Positions 18,528-26,970 of a DNA stretch of 64,000 nucleotides are shown piece after piece (the first letter of the stretch is position 1; the number at the start of each line of letters is the position of its first letter). The translations under genes and the position numbers were made by a program. The notes below the pieces were generated by a model that searched no databases, was not told the DNA's origin, and saw only the letters and a list, made by a program, of their open reading frames with translations. The DNA lies in contig NZ_SZVW01000001.1 in the NCBI RefSeq assembly GCF_007655005.1, forward strand, positions 248,001 to 312,000, in the 5' to 3' direction. Source of the stretch: Streptomyces tibetensis (GTDB lineage: Bacteria; Actinomycetota; Actinomycetes; Streptomycetales; Streptomycetaceae).

Positions 18528-18761
18528 CACACGCTTCTCCATCGTTGCCGATTTCCCCAAAACCCCGAGTGTCCCCGTCATCACCGAGTGCCCCGTCACC
18601 ACTGAGTGCCCCCGCCGGATCTCGTGAGTCCTCATCCGGAACTTTCAACGCTACGGCCGGCTCGTCCGGTTCCCCAGGTCGCGCAGGTGTGGGGATCACC
18701 ACGTCCGTGACGGACGGTACCGGCGAAACGGGTGCGGTCGGTGCGCCGTTTGAGACGCGAA

Positions 18762-18791
18762 GACCCCGGGCGGCGGTTGCCACCCGGGGTC
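18762..18791 (-). terminator. Hairpin terminator after the small acidic protein gene
   Basis: GACCCCGGGCGG pairs with CCACCCGGGGTC (one G-U pair) around a 6-nt loop, 16 bp past the minus-strand stop at 18808. Upstream of it on the plus axis, 18566-18615 holds three short imperfect repeats of CCGAGTG(T)CCCCGTCA. Otherwise the 18543-18807 gap shows nothing clear. Confidence 0.65.
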
Positions 18792-18807
18792 ACGAATCCC
18801 GGACGGT

Positions 18808-19137
18808 TCAGCCGTCGCCGTCCTCGCCATCATCCTCGTCAAGGTCCCAGTCCGGCGACTCGGGGTCGTAGTCGACCCGCTCGCTGCTCCAGGAGGCCTG
18901 CTGGAGTTCCACCCCCGGCACCTCGCTGACCAGGTCGAACGGGTCCACGAGGTACGCGAGGGCCTCCGCGGTGTCTTCCGTCACAGTGCTCTCGGCGTGG
19001 GCCCGCTCCGCCGCAGGCACCTCCGCCTCGTCGGCGATCTTGCGCAGCGCGGACTTGGTGACCGCGTCCGCGTCGTCCACCTCGAGAACGAGTTCCACCC
19101 GAAGCCGTACAAAACGTGATGTCTCTGGAGTGCTCAT
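18808..19137 (-). CDS. Small acidic conserved protein
   Basis: 109 residues beginning MSTPETSRFVRLRVELVLEVDDADAV. It has a hydrophobic strand-like N-terminal half and a strongly acidic tail (DWDLDEDDGEDGDG). No cysteines, no membrane helix. The ATG at 19137 is taken since longer in-frame starts run into the promoter region of the divergent gene at 19247. Conserved in Streptomyces as far as I recall, function unknown. Confidence 0.65.
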   Translation of the reverse strand: MSTPETSRFVRLRVELVLEVDDADAVTKSALRKIADEAEVPAAERAHAESTVTEDTAEALAYLVDPFDLVSEVPGVELQQASWSSERVDYDPESPDWDLDEDDGEDGDG

Positions 19138-19246
19138 GGCGGGAGCGTACGTCCAGGCCCTCCCGTGACTTTCCCGTGACCCGCGACTTTCACTAACATC
19201 GCTCCACACGGCCAATTCGCCGACGTCACAAGGGGATCGATATTCC

Positions 19247-19561
19247 GTGTCATCCGCTCGCCGCCCGTTGCTGACCGCCACCGCCGCAGCGTCCCTGCTG
19301 GGCGCCATGTGGTTCGTCCCGTCCGCGAACGCGACGCCGGACTCCCCGGTGAGAGACGCGGTATCGACGAGCCCGTCGCCGCAGGTCACGCAGCAGGCCC
19401 GGATCGCGGCCACGACCGCCGACGCCTCCGTCACCGGTACCCGCCTCGCCGACACGGGCACCTTCGACAGCACCCCGTACGTGATCGGCGGGACCTTCTG
19501 CCTGACGCTGGGCGCCGGGTTCGTCGTGTACTCGGTGCGCCGGGAACGCCTCGGTTTCTGA
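19247..19561 (+). CDS. Cell-wall-anchored protein with LAxTG sorting signal
   Basis: 104 residues: a signal peptide (about 1-29, LLTATAAASLLGAMWFVPSANA), a short Thr/Ser/Ala spacer of about 35 residues, then the sorting signal LADTG, a hydrophobic helix (YVIGGTFCLTLGAGFVVYSV) and a basic tail RRERLGF. LAxTG is the motif used by class E sortases of Streptomyces (as in short chaplin-type substrates). The mature part is very short, so it may be a wall tether or a remnant of a larger surface protein. GTG start with AAGGGGA 12 bp upstream. Confidence 0.75.
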   Translation: MSSARRPLLTATAAASLLGAMWFVPSANATPDSPVRDAVSTSPSPQVTQQARIAATTADASVTGTRLADTGTFDSTPYVIGGTFCLTLGAGFVVYSVRRERLGF

Positions 19562-19607
19562 CGGCCGTTGAGGCGGGGCCCCGCCGGACGACGGGACCCC
19601 TCCTGCC

Positions 19608-21152
19608 CTACTGGAGCGGCCCGGTGACCTTCTCCACCGCGGCCAGCAGCCGCCCGTCGCGCACGAACGCGTCGGCCGCGGCGAGGTCGGGCGCGAGGAA
19701 CCGGTCCGGCCCGGCCCCCTCGACTCCGGCCTCCCGTGCCGCGTCGATGGCCGCCCGCGACGCGGGCGCCGGAGTCAGCCCCTCGCGCAACTCCACTGCG
19801 CGCGCGGCGGCGTAGAACTCGATGGCGATCACGCGCGTGAGGTTGTCGACGGCCGTGCGCAGCTTGCGCGCCGCCGACCAGCCCATCGATACGTGGTCCT
19901 CCTGCATGGCGGAGGACGGGATCGAGTCGGCGGACGCCGGTACGGCGAGCCGCTTCAGCTCGCTCACCAGCGCGGCCTGCGTGTACTGAGCGATCATCAG
20001 GCCCGAGTCCACACCGGCGTCGTCGGCGAGGAACGGCGGCAGGCCGTGGCTGCGGTTCTTGTCGAGCAGCCGGTCGGTGCGCCGCTCGGCGATGGAGCCG
20101 AGGTCGGCGGCGGCGATGGCCAGGAAGTCCAGGACGTAGGCGACGGGCGCCCCGTGGAAGTTGCCGTTGGACTCCACCCGGCCGTCGGGCAGGACGACGG
20201 GGTTGTCCACGGCGGAAGCCAGCTCGCGGTCGGCGACCAGCCGGGCGTGGGCCATGGTGTCCCGGCCGGCGCCGGCGACCTGCGGGGCGCAGCGCACCGA
20301 GTAGGCGTCCTGCACGCGCGGCGCGTCGTCCTGGTGGTGCCCGGTCAGGCCCGAGCCCTTGAGCACGGCCAGCATGTTGGCGGCGCTGGCGGCCTGCCCC
20401 GGGTGCGGCCGGATGGCGTGCAGCTCGGGGGCGAGGACCTTGTCGGTGCCGAGCAGGGCCTCCAGCGACAGGGCGGCGGTGACGTCGGCGGACCGGTAGA
20501 GCCTCTCCAGGTCGGCCAGGGCCATCACCAGCATGCCGAGCATGCCGTCGGTGCCGTTGAGGAGGGCGAGGCCCTCCTTCTCACGCAGTTCGACGGGCTG
20601 GATGCCGTGCGCGGCGAGGAGTTCGGCGGCCGGGCGTACGACACCGTCGGGGCCCTCGGCGTCACCCTCGCCCATCAGCGCGAGGGCGCAGTGGGACAGC
20701 GGTGCGAGGTCGCCGGAGCAGCCGAGGGAGCCGTACTCGTGCACGACCGGGGTGATCCCGGCGTTGAGGAGGTCGGCCATGGTCTGCGCGACCTCGGGGC
20801 GTACGCCGGTGTGGCCGGAGCAGACGGTCTTCAGCCGCAGGAACATCAGGGCGCGGACGACTTCGCGCTCCACGGCCGGGCCCATCCCGGCGGCGTGCGA
20901 GCGGACGATGTTGCGCTGCAGCTGCGCGCGCAGCTCCGGGCTGATGTGCCGGGTCGCCAGGGCGCCGAAGCCGGTGCTCACGCCGTACACGGGGTCCGGC
21001 TTGGCCGCCAGCGCGTCCACGATCTCGCGGGCCGCGGCGAGGGCGGCCACGGCCTCCTCGGAGAGCTCGACGCGGGCGCCGCCGCGCGCCACGGCGAGCA
21101 CGTCGGACGCCGTGACCCCGGCCGTCCCCACCACCACAGTGTGCATATCCAT
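19608..21152 (-). CDS. hutH: Histidine ammonia-lyase
   Basis: 514 residues. It removes ammonia from L-histidine to give urocanate, the first step of histidine use. The electrophilic MIO cofactor forms from residues 145-147, here Cys-Ser-Gly in GSLGCSGDLAPLSH; Streptomyces enzymes have Cys where most bacteria have Ala. Also present are the YGVSTGFGAL loop and the QEDHVSMGWSAARK segment. The start MDMHTVVVG matches the length I remember for the S. griseus enzyme. No other hut gene is adjacent, which is normal for the genus. Confidence 0.95.
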   Translation of the reverse strand: MDMHTVVVGTAGVTASDVLAVARGGARVELSEEAVAALAAAREIVDALAAKPDPVYGVSTGFGALATRHISPELRAQLQRNIVRSHAAGMGPAVEREVVRALMFLRLKTVCSGHTGVRPEVAQTMADLLNAGITPVVHEYGSLGCSGDLAPLSHCALALMGEGDAEGPDGVVRPAAELLAAHGIQPVELREKEGLALLNGTDGMLGMLVMALADLERLYRSADVTAALSLEALLGTDKVLAPELHAIRPHPGQAASAANMLAVLKGSGLTGHHQDDAPRVQDAYSVRCAPQVAGAGRDTMAHARLVADRELASAVDNPVVLPDGRVESNGNFHGAPVAYVLDFLAIAAADLGSIAERRTDRLLDKNRSHGLPPFLADDAGVDSGLMIAQYTQAALVSELKRLAVPASADSIPSSAMQEDHVSMGWSAARKLRTAVDNLTRVIAIEFYAAARAVELREGLTPAPASRAAIDAAREAGVEGAGPDRFLAPDLAAADAFVRDGRLLAAVEKVTGPLQ

Positions 21153-21338
21153 ATTCAGGAGCGTACGCAGTGAATTCGATGATGTCACCACTGGGGGCGG
21201 CGTTCACCCCTTACCGAATGCGTCACACGACCCGGTCGGGGGCAAAGTGCGTCCCGGATCAGGGTGCCGGCGGGACTTCAGGGCGGGTGCGGGATCAGGG
21301 CGTGCGCGGCCGGGGGCGCGGAATCGAGGCGTGCGGGG

Positions 21339-22490
21339 TCAGGGCGCGTGTCGGCCCCGGAATCGCCGGCGCTCACCGCCGGCCTCCCGGGACGGTTCGT
21401 CCGCGAGCCGCACGACGGGATCGTCGGGCCCGGCCCGCCCCGCGACGACCGGCCTGGCCGCCCGTTCGGCCTTGGCCCGGTACTGGGCGGCGTCGGCGAG
21501 CCGGAACAGCCGACGGGCGGAGCGGACCTGCCCGATCGGGTCCTCGGTGGAGGCGACCCCGCAGGCCACCCCGTCTCCGAGCTCCAACTCGGCGGCCCTG
21601 CGGCACAGTTCGTTGGCCGCCTTCACGACCTGGTCGGCGGGCGGCCCGACCGCGAGCAGACAGAACTCGTCCCCGCCCAGCCGCGCGGCCAGCGCCCCCG
21701 GCAGCATGGCCCCGCACAGCGACAGCACCGACCCGAACCGCTCCAGGAGCCGGTCACCGGCGGCGTGCCCATGGGTGTCGTTGACCCGCTTGAGCCCGTT
21801 GAGATCGCAGACGACGAGACTGACCACGACGTCGTCCCGGCGGTGCCGCTCGATCGCCTGCTCCAGGCGTACGTCCACGGCGCGGCGGTTGGCGAGTCCG
21901 GTGAGGGAGTCGGTGAAGGCGAGCCGCCGGACCTCCTCCAGCCGCTCGGTCTGGGCGAGGCCGGCGGCCACGACGGAGGCCAAGACGGTGGCGAAATCGG
22001 CGTCGCCCCGCCCGAAGACGGCCTCACCGGCCGGACGGGCGACATACAGCTCGCCCCAGGCCCGCCCGTGCAGCACGATGGGCGCGACCACGCAGCAGCC
22101 GCGGCCGCGGCGCCGCAGGGCGGCGACCCGCTGGTGGCAGTACCCGGGCCGCCCGGCGGCGGGCCCCTCGGCGGTCTCCACCCACGCGTCGGGCTCCCCG
22201 CCACCGGCCCACTGCTCGTGCAGGAACTCGGTGATCTCCGCGAACTGGTGCACCGGGTAGGCCTCGTCCTCCGGGAATTCCTCCTCCCCTTCCGCCAGCT
22301 CGCCCACGTTCACGAGGACCCGCAGCCGCCCGAGCTCGCGCTCCCACACCGACAGCGCGGCGAAACTCCCACCCAGCGCCCGGCACGCCCCGGCGGCCGC
22401 GGCGCGCCACGCCTCACGTGACCCGTGCGCGGCCGCCATCCCCTGAGCCAACGCGACGACGGCCGCCAGCCGTCTGTCCTCACCCATCAC
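21339..22490 (-). CDS. Diguanylate cyclase with GAF domain
   Basis: 383 residues. A GAF sensor domain (about 20-165) is followed by a GGDEF domain starting at LAFTDSLTGLANRRAVDVRL (190-209). The active-site motif is intact GGDEF at 272-276, so c-di-GMP synthesis is expected. No RxxD inhibitory site is seen five residues before it. No EAL domain and no membrane helices, so it is a soluble sensor enzyme. In Streptomyces c-di-GMP holds the developmental repressor BldD in its DNA-binding form. The C-terminus is a short Arg-rich tail. Confidence 0.9.
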   Translation of the reverse strand: MMGEDRRLAAVVALAQGMAAAHGSREAWRAAAAGACRALGGSFAALSVWERELGRLRVLVNVGELAEGEEEFPEDEAYPVHQFAEITEFLHEQWAGGGEPDAWVETAEGPAAGRPGYCHQRVAALRRRGRGCCVVAPIVLHGRAWGELYVARPAGEAVFGRGDADFATVLASVVAAGLAQTERLEEVRRLAFTDSLTGLANRRAVDVRLEQAIERHRRDDVVVSLVVCDLNGLKRVNDTHGHAAGDRLLERFGSVLSLCGAMLPGALAARLGGDEFCLLAVGPPADQVVKAANELCRRAAELELGDGVACGVASTEDPIGQVRSARRLFRLADAAQYRAKAERAARPVVAGRAGPDDPVVRLADEPSREAGGERRRFRGRHAP

Positions 22491-22659
22491 TCCAGGCTAG
22501 GGAGTTTTCAGCCAGACTGACGTGTTTACGACGCGAACGGGGACGACCGGTTGGTGTGGGTCGCCCCGGCCGTGCTGTTCGGCGCGGGGCTGTGATTGGC
22601 GGGTGGGAGCGGGGCTGTGGTTCGCGGGTGGGAACGGGCGCCCGGGTCCGCCTCGGCCG

Positions 22660-23460
22660 CTACTCCCCCGGCCACTGCGGCTTGCGCCGCTCGTTGAAGG
22701 CCGCGACCCCCTCCGCCCGGTCACCCGAGAAGGCCGTCGCCCGCCATGCCGCGTCCTCGACCTCCAGCCCGGCCCGCAGGTCGAGCCCCTGCCCGAGCCT
22801 CAAGGCCCGCTTCGCCGCCCGCAGCCCCACCGGCGAGTTCCCGGCGATCCGCGCCGCCAGAGCGAGCGCCTCCTCCCGGTCCCGCCCCTCCTCCACCAAC
22901 TGATCGACCAGCCCCAGCTCGCCCGCCTCCACGGCCTCCACCCGCCGCGCGGAGAAGATCAGCTCGGCCGCCCGGGCCGCCCCGACGCGCCGCGGCAGCA
23001 ACTGCGTGCCCCCGCCCCCGGGGATCACCCCGACCGACACCTCCGGCAGCCCCACCACCGCGGTCCGGTCCGCCACGATCACGTCGCACGCCAGCGCCAG
23101 CTCGAACCCGCCACCGAGCGCGAAGCCGTGGACCGCCGCCACCGTCGGCACCGGCAGCTCCAGGACGCCGGTGTACGCCCCCCGCGTCACCGGGCGCTGC
23201 CGCAGCAGGTCCGCGTCGCTGAAGGAGTTCCGCTCCTTCAGATCCGCCCCGACGCAGAAGGCCCGCTCATGCGTCGAGGTCAGCACGACCGCCCGCACGT
23301 CCCGGTCCTCCCCCAGCGCCGTACAGGCCCCGGCGATGGACCGCGCCATCTCCGTCGACACCGCGTTCATGGCCTTGGGCCGGTCGAGGACGAGCTCCGC
23401 GACATGCCCCTGCTCATGCCGCCGCACCAGCACGAACTCCCCGAACCGTTCCTCACTCAT
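22660..23460 (-). CDS. Enoyl-CoA hydratase/isomerase family protein
   Basis: 266 residues, crotonase fold. The oxyanion-hole segments are AFCVGADLKER (about 67-77) and GFALGGGFELALACDV. The hydratase glutamates fall at the ELAL and LPEVSVGVIPGGGG positions, and both appear kept, so true hydratase activity is plausible. C-terminal helices (SPVGLRAAKRAL) end in the FNERRKPQWPGE tail typical of beta-oxidation enzymes. Stands alone between hut-like and repeat-protein genes; substrate unknown. Start ATG at 23460. Confidence 0.88.
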   Translation of the reverse strand: MSEERFGEFVLVRRHEQGHVAELVLDRPKAMNAVSTEMARSIAGACTALGEDRDVRAVVLTSTHERAFCVGADLKERNSFSDADLLRQRPVTRGAYTGVLELPVPTVAAVHGFALGGGFELALACDVIVADRTAVVGLPEVSVGVIPGGGGTQLLPRRVGAARAAELIFSARRVEAVEAGELGLVDQLVEEGRDREEALALAARIAGNSPVGLRAAKRALRLGQGLDLRAGLEVEDAAWRATAFSGDRAEGVAAFNERRKPQWPGE

Positions 23461-23688
23461 GACACCCTCCGGTTAACGCGGGTTAACAAGGTCGACGGTT
23501 CGATCATCGCAGCCCCACCCGACCCGCGAAAGGGCGGACTCGCCCGGCTTCCACCACCCCCCGCCCACCCGTTCGAGTGACATCACCCCAACTCCGGCAC
23601 AACCGCCCATGGGAGCGCATAGCGTGCGTCCCCCACGGCGCACAGGGGGCGCATGTGCTGCGGGGAGGGATCGTTTCGGGGAGGGACC

Positions 23689-24501
23689 GTGAGGACGACG
23701 AACACGCCGACGAGGCCACGAGAGAACACCAGAGCCACCACGACACCGCACCGACGTGAGCCCGCGCCCCACCAGGCCACCACGACACCGCACCGACGTG
23801 AGCCCCCGCCCCACCAGGCCACGACGGCACCACACCGCCCTGAGCCCGCGCCCCACCAGGCCACCACGACACCGAACCGCCCTGAGCCCGCGCCCCACGA
23901 GCCGGCCCCGGCCGAGATCGGCCCCTTCGCACCGCGTGTCCGGGGTCGTCACCGCAAGCCCCGCCCCCGCAAGGTCCTGCTCGCCGCCGGCGGCCTCGCC
24001 CTCGCCACGGGCGCCCTGAGCCTCCTGCGCCTGACCTCCGGCCCGGGCTCCGAGGCGGGCACCCTCGGGGCCGGCCCCCGCCCGGACCCCGCCGCCACCT
24101 CCACGGACTCCACGGACGACGCCACCCGCACCGCCGCAAGCCTCCCGGCCGACCCCGACGCGAGCCCCTCCTCCACCACGGCCCTGGGCGGCCTGACCCC
24201 GTCGCCGGTCGCCAAGGGCACCCGGCCGTCCCAGTCCGCCACGGCCGACACCCCGGGGGCGGCCACGGCCGACACCCCGGCACCCATCACCGTCCCCGGC
24301 ACGCCGAACGCCCCCGCCCCCTCACCGACGGCCTCAAAATCCGGCGACGCGCCCCGCCCGGCCCCTCCCCCACCCGCCCCGCCGACCCGGACCACACCGG
24401 ATCCCGCACCCGCACCCGAGGAGCCGAAGAAGCCCCACGACCCGGACCTGTGCGTGCCGGTCATCGGCCTGTGCGTGGACTCCCCGGTCGACCGCCCCTG
24501 A
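23689..24501 (+). CDS. Pro/Thr-rich repeat protein with one membrane helix
   Basis: 270 residues from a GTG with GGGAGGG 4 bp upstream. The N-terminal part (about 15-75) is four imperfect copies of a 14-residue unit close to REPAPHQATTTPHR, encoded by 42-bp DNA repeats. A basic stretch (RGRHRKPRPRK) and a single helix (about 100-118, VLLAAGGLALATGALSLL) follow, then a long low-complexity Pro/Ala/Thr/Ser domain ending in DPDLCVPVIGLCVDSP. The helix orientation puts the repeats inside and the Pro-rich part plus the two-cysteine motif outside. I recall similar CVPVIGxCV ends in other Streptomyces proteins, without function. Confidence 0.6.
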   Translation: MRTTNTPTRPRENTRATTTPHRREPAPHQATTTPHRREPPPHQATTAPHRPEPAPHQATTTPNRPEPAPHEPAPAEIGPFAPRVRGRHRKPRPRKVLLAAGGLALATGALSLLRLTSGPGSEAGTLGAGPRPDPAATSTDSTDDATRTAASLPADPDASPSSTTALGGLTPSPVAKGTRPSQSATADTPGAATADTPAPITVPGTPNAPAPSPTASKSGDAPRPAPPPPAPPTRTTPDPAPAPEEPKKPHDPDLCVPVIGLCVDSPVDRP

Positions 24502-24515
24502 CGAGCGAGGCGAGG

Positions 24516-24618
24516 CGCTCCGGCACAGGGACCCGACACTCCGGCACAGGGACCCGACACTCCGGCACGAGGACCTCGCACTCCGGCACAAGGACCCGGC
24601 ACTCCACACGGATCCGGC
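24516..24618. repeat. Tandem 21-bp repeats, about five copies
   Basis: Units start at 24516, 24537, 24558, 24579 and 24600 with the core CTCCGGCACAGGGACCCGA. Units 1 and 2 differ at one position; units 3 to 5 diverge progressively. The array lies between the stop of the repeat protein and the converging cyclase gene, so it sits at a 3'-3' junction. Confidence 0.85.
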
Positions 24619-24644
24619 GCCCGGCACAGGGACCCGACGAGCGG

Positions 24645-25751
24645 CTACGGGGCCCCGTCGCGCCGCGTGAGCAGCCACGGCTCCACGACGCCCAGCCCAC
24701 GCACCGGCCGCTGCCACATCGGCTGCAGCCCGAACCGGTAGACCGGGGGCTCCTCGCCCTCCTTCTCCGCCGCCGCGGCCTCCTCGGCCGCCTCCGCCTC
24801 CGAGGCCGGAGCGTCCTGCGTACGGATCAGCTCCTCGGCGAAGGCGGTGTCCACCAGCACGGCGTCCTTCGGGGCTATCGACGTGAGCCGGGAGGCCAGG
24901 TTCACGGTCGTACCGAACACATCACCCATACGGGTGGTCACCGTGCCGAACGCCATGCCGACGCGCAGCTCCGGCATCGTCTCGTCGTGCGCCATGGTCT
25001 CGATCAGCCGCAGGGCGATCTCGGCGGCCGTGCCCGCGTCGTCGGCGGCGTAGAGCACCTCGTCGCCGAGGGTCTTGATCAGCCGCCCGCCGTTCGCGGC
25101 CACCAGGTCAGCGGCCGTGGTCTCGAAGGCCTCGACCAGTTCGCCGAGCTCCTCCTCCTCCATGCGTCGGGTCAGCCGCGTGAACCCGACCAGGTCGGCG
25201 AAGCCGACGGCCAGGCGCCGGTCGACCATCTCCTCGTCGTCCGCCACCTGCACGACCCGTCCCGCGGAGGCGGCGAGCTGGCGGCGCCAGACGTAGACGA
25301 GGAACTCCTCCAGCTCGGGCAGGAGCAGCTCGACGATCGGATACGTCACCTCGGTGCGGGTCATGCCCGGCTCGGGCGGCTCGGTCAGTCCCTCCAGGAA
25401 GGAGTCGATCTGCCACTCGGCGAGCCGCGCGGTGGTCTGCCCCGTGGACCGGGCGACCTGAACGGCCATCGCCTCGCTCAGCAGGCCCGCCTCCACGAGA
25501 CCGGCCAGGCGCCGCAGCGCGAGGACGTCGGCCTCGGTGAGGGCCTTGGCCTGACCGATGTCGGCGAAGCCCATGGCCCGCCAGAAGCGGGAGGCCAGTT
25601 CCATGGAGACGCCGGCGCTGCGGGCCGCCTGAAACGGGGTGTAGCGGCGCTCGGCGCCCAGGATGAGCCCTTCGAGGCGCAGGGCGAGCGGATCCTCGCC
25701 GGAGTCGGCGCCCTGCGCGTCCGTGCCGGAACCCGAGTCGTCGACGGTCAC
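24645..25751 (-). CDS. cya: Class III adenylate cyclase
   Basis: 368 residues. An N-terminal helical region (about 1-155) includes ERRYTPFQAARSAGVSMELA, a MerR-like or HTH-like module. The catalytic cyclase domain (about 165-320) has VGFADLVGFTRLTRRM with the metal Asp, KTLGDEVLYAADD with the second Asp, and DVFGTTVNLASRL with the transition-state Asn. The C-terminus is an Ala/Glu-rich segment. Streptomyces make cAMP through one such soluble enzyme, needed for germination; this gene matches that one in position next to birA and pccB. Start ATG 25751; 242 bp separate it from birA. Confidence 0.87.
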   Translation of the reverse strand: MTVDDSGSGTDAQGADSGEDPLALRLEGLILGAERRYTPFQAARSAGVSMELASRFWRAMGFADIGQAKALTEADVLALRRLAGLVEAGLLSEAMAVQVARSTGQTTARLAEWQIDSFLEGLTEPPEPGMTRTEVTYPIVELLLPELEEFLVYVWRRQLAASAGRVVQVADDEEMVDRRLAVGFADLVGFTRLTRRMEEEELGELVEAFETTAADLVAANGGRLIKTLGDEVLYAADDAGTAAEIALRLIETMAHDETMPELRVGMAFGTVTTRMGDVFGTTVNLASRLTSIAPKDAVLVDTAFAEELIRTQDAPASEAEAAEEAAAAEKEGEEPPVYRFGLQPMWQRPVRGLGVVEPWLLTRRDGAP

Positions 25752-25993
25752 GCGTGTTGCCCTTCCGATCTGTCACGGTCATGTATCGACCGGCCTCAAC
25801 TCTACGGCAGGTGTGCGCCAGCTCACTCCGTCAGGTTCGGCCGAGGGGTGGGTGCCCGGGGTTTGCCCGCTACTCGGCGTTGGTGCCGGGCCCTCCGGGG
25901 GCTGCCGCCCAGACCCCCGCTTCGGCCTGAGCGGCCTCGTCCTTCATCGCCGGACGGGCTGGAAGCACCTGGCCCGCGCCCGGCCTCAGGCGC

Positions 25994-26860
25994 TCACGCC
26001 GGCCTCAGGTGCACGATGTCCCCGGCTCCGACAGGCTCCTGCACCCCCGCCTCCGTCGCCAGTACGAGCCGCCCGTCTCCGTCCACGGCCACCGCTTCCC
26101 CCACGACCGACCGATTCCCCGGCAGCTCCGCCCGCACCACCCGCCCGAGCGTCGCGCAGCCTGCCGCATATGCCTCCTGCAACCCGCACACCCCCGGTTC
26201 GCCCTCGGCCGCGCGCCACTTGCCGTACCAGTTCTCCAGGGAACGCAGCACCCCGCGAAGCAGCGGATCGCGGTCCGTGCTCACCGCCCCGGCCAGCGCC
26301 AGGGAGCCCGCCGTCGGCACGGGCAGCTCGTCGTCCTTCAGCGAGACGTTGATGCCGACCCCGATGACGACCCCACCGTCGCCGGCTCCCTCGGCCAGAA
26401 TGCCGCCGGCCTTGCGTTCCTCCTCCCCCACCGTGACCAGCACGTCGTTCGGCCACTTCAGGGCCGTGTCCACGCCCGCGGTCCGGGACAGCCCCGTCGC
26501 CACCGCAACGCCCGTGAGCAGCGGCAGCCAGCCCCACCGCGCCACCGGCACCTCGCCCGGCGTGAGCAGGACCGAGAAGAAGAGACCGGACCTCGGCGGT
26601 GCCGTCCACTGCCGGTCCAGGCGCCCGCGCCCGGCCGACTGCTCCTCGGCGATCAGCACCGCGCCCTCGGTGACCTCCCCCTTCGCCGCCCGGGCCACCA
26701 GATCGGAGTTGGTAGAACCGGTGCGCTGCACCACCTCCACCTCCGACCACAGCCCTTCCGGCCGCAGCAGACCCCGGCGCAGGGCGGTGACATTGAGGGG
26801 CGGACGGTCCAGGTCGGACCAGCGGCTCCCGTTCGGCTCTGATGCATCTCGCGGCGTCAT
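25994..26860 (-). CDS. birA: Biotin--[acetyl-CoA-carboxylase] ligase
   Basis: 288 residues. It activates biotin with ATP and attaches it to the lysine of carboxyl carrier domains. The biotin-AMP loop is SAGRGRLDRQW, followed by KWPNDVLV with the catalytic Lys and GVGINV. A short C-terminal SH3-like domain is present (VVRAELPGNRSVVGEAVAVD). There is no N-terminal winged helix, so it is not a repressor. The ATG at 26860 has AGGGTGG upstream. It is divergent from pccB and its product should modify AccA2 encoded 3.7 kb away. Confidence 0.93.
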   Translation of the reverse strand: MTPRDASEPNGSRWSDLDRPPLNVTALRRGLLRPEGLWSEVEVVQRTGSTNSDLVARAAKGEVTEGAVLIAEEQSAGRGRLDRQWTAPPRSGLFFSVLLTPGEVPVARWGWLPLLTGVAVATGLSRTAGVDTALKWPNDVLVTVGEEERKAGGILAEGAGDGGVVIGVGINVSLKDDELPVPTAGSLALAGAVSTDRDPLLRGVLRSLENWYGKWRAAEGEPGVCGLQEAYAAGCATLGRVVRAELPGNRSVVGEAVAVDGDGRLVLATEAGVQEPVGAGDIVHLRPA

Positions 26861-26970
26861 GCAAGCCACCCTAGGTGTGGTAAACGCCGCACTGCCGATG
26901 CCGAGGCACCCCACTAGTCTACGGATGAGTAACCGTCCCCCCTTTTGAGCAGGCAGGGAGCCGCATCCCG

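Noticed and set aside
19834..19847. TCACGCGCGTGA inside hutH.
   Set aside because: Coding sequence within a conserved region, different outer bases, no promoter context.
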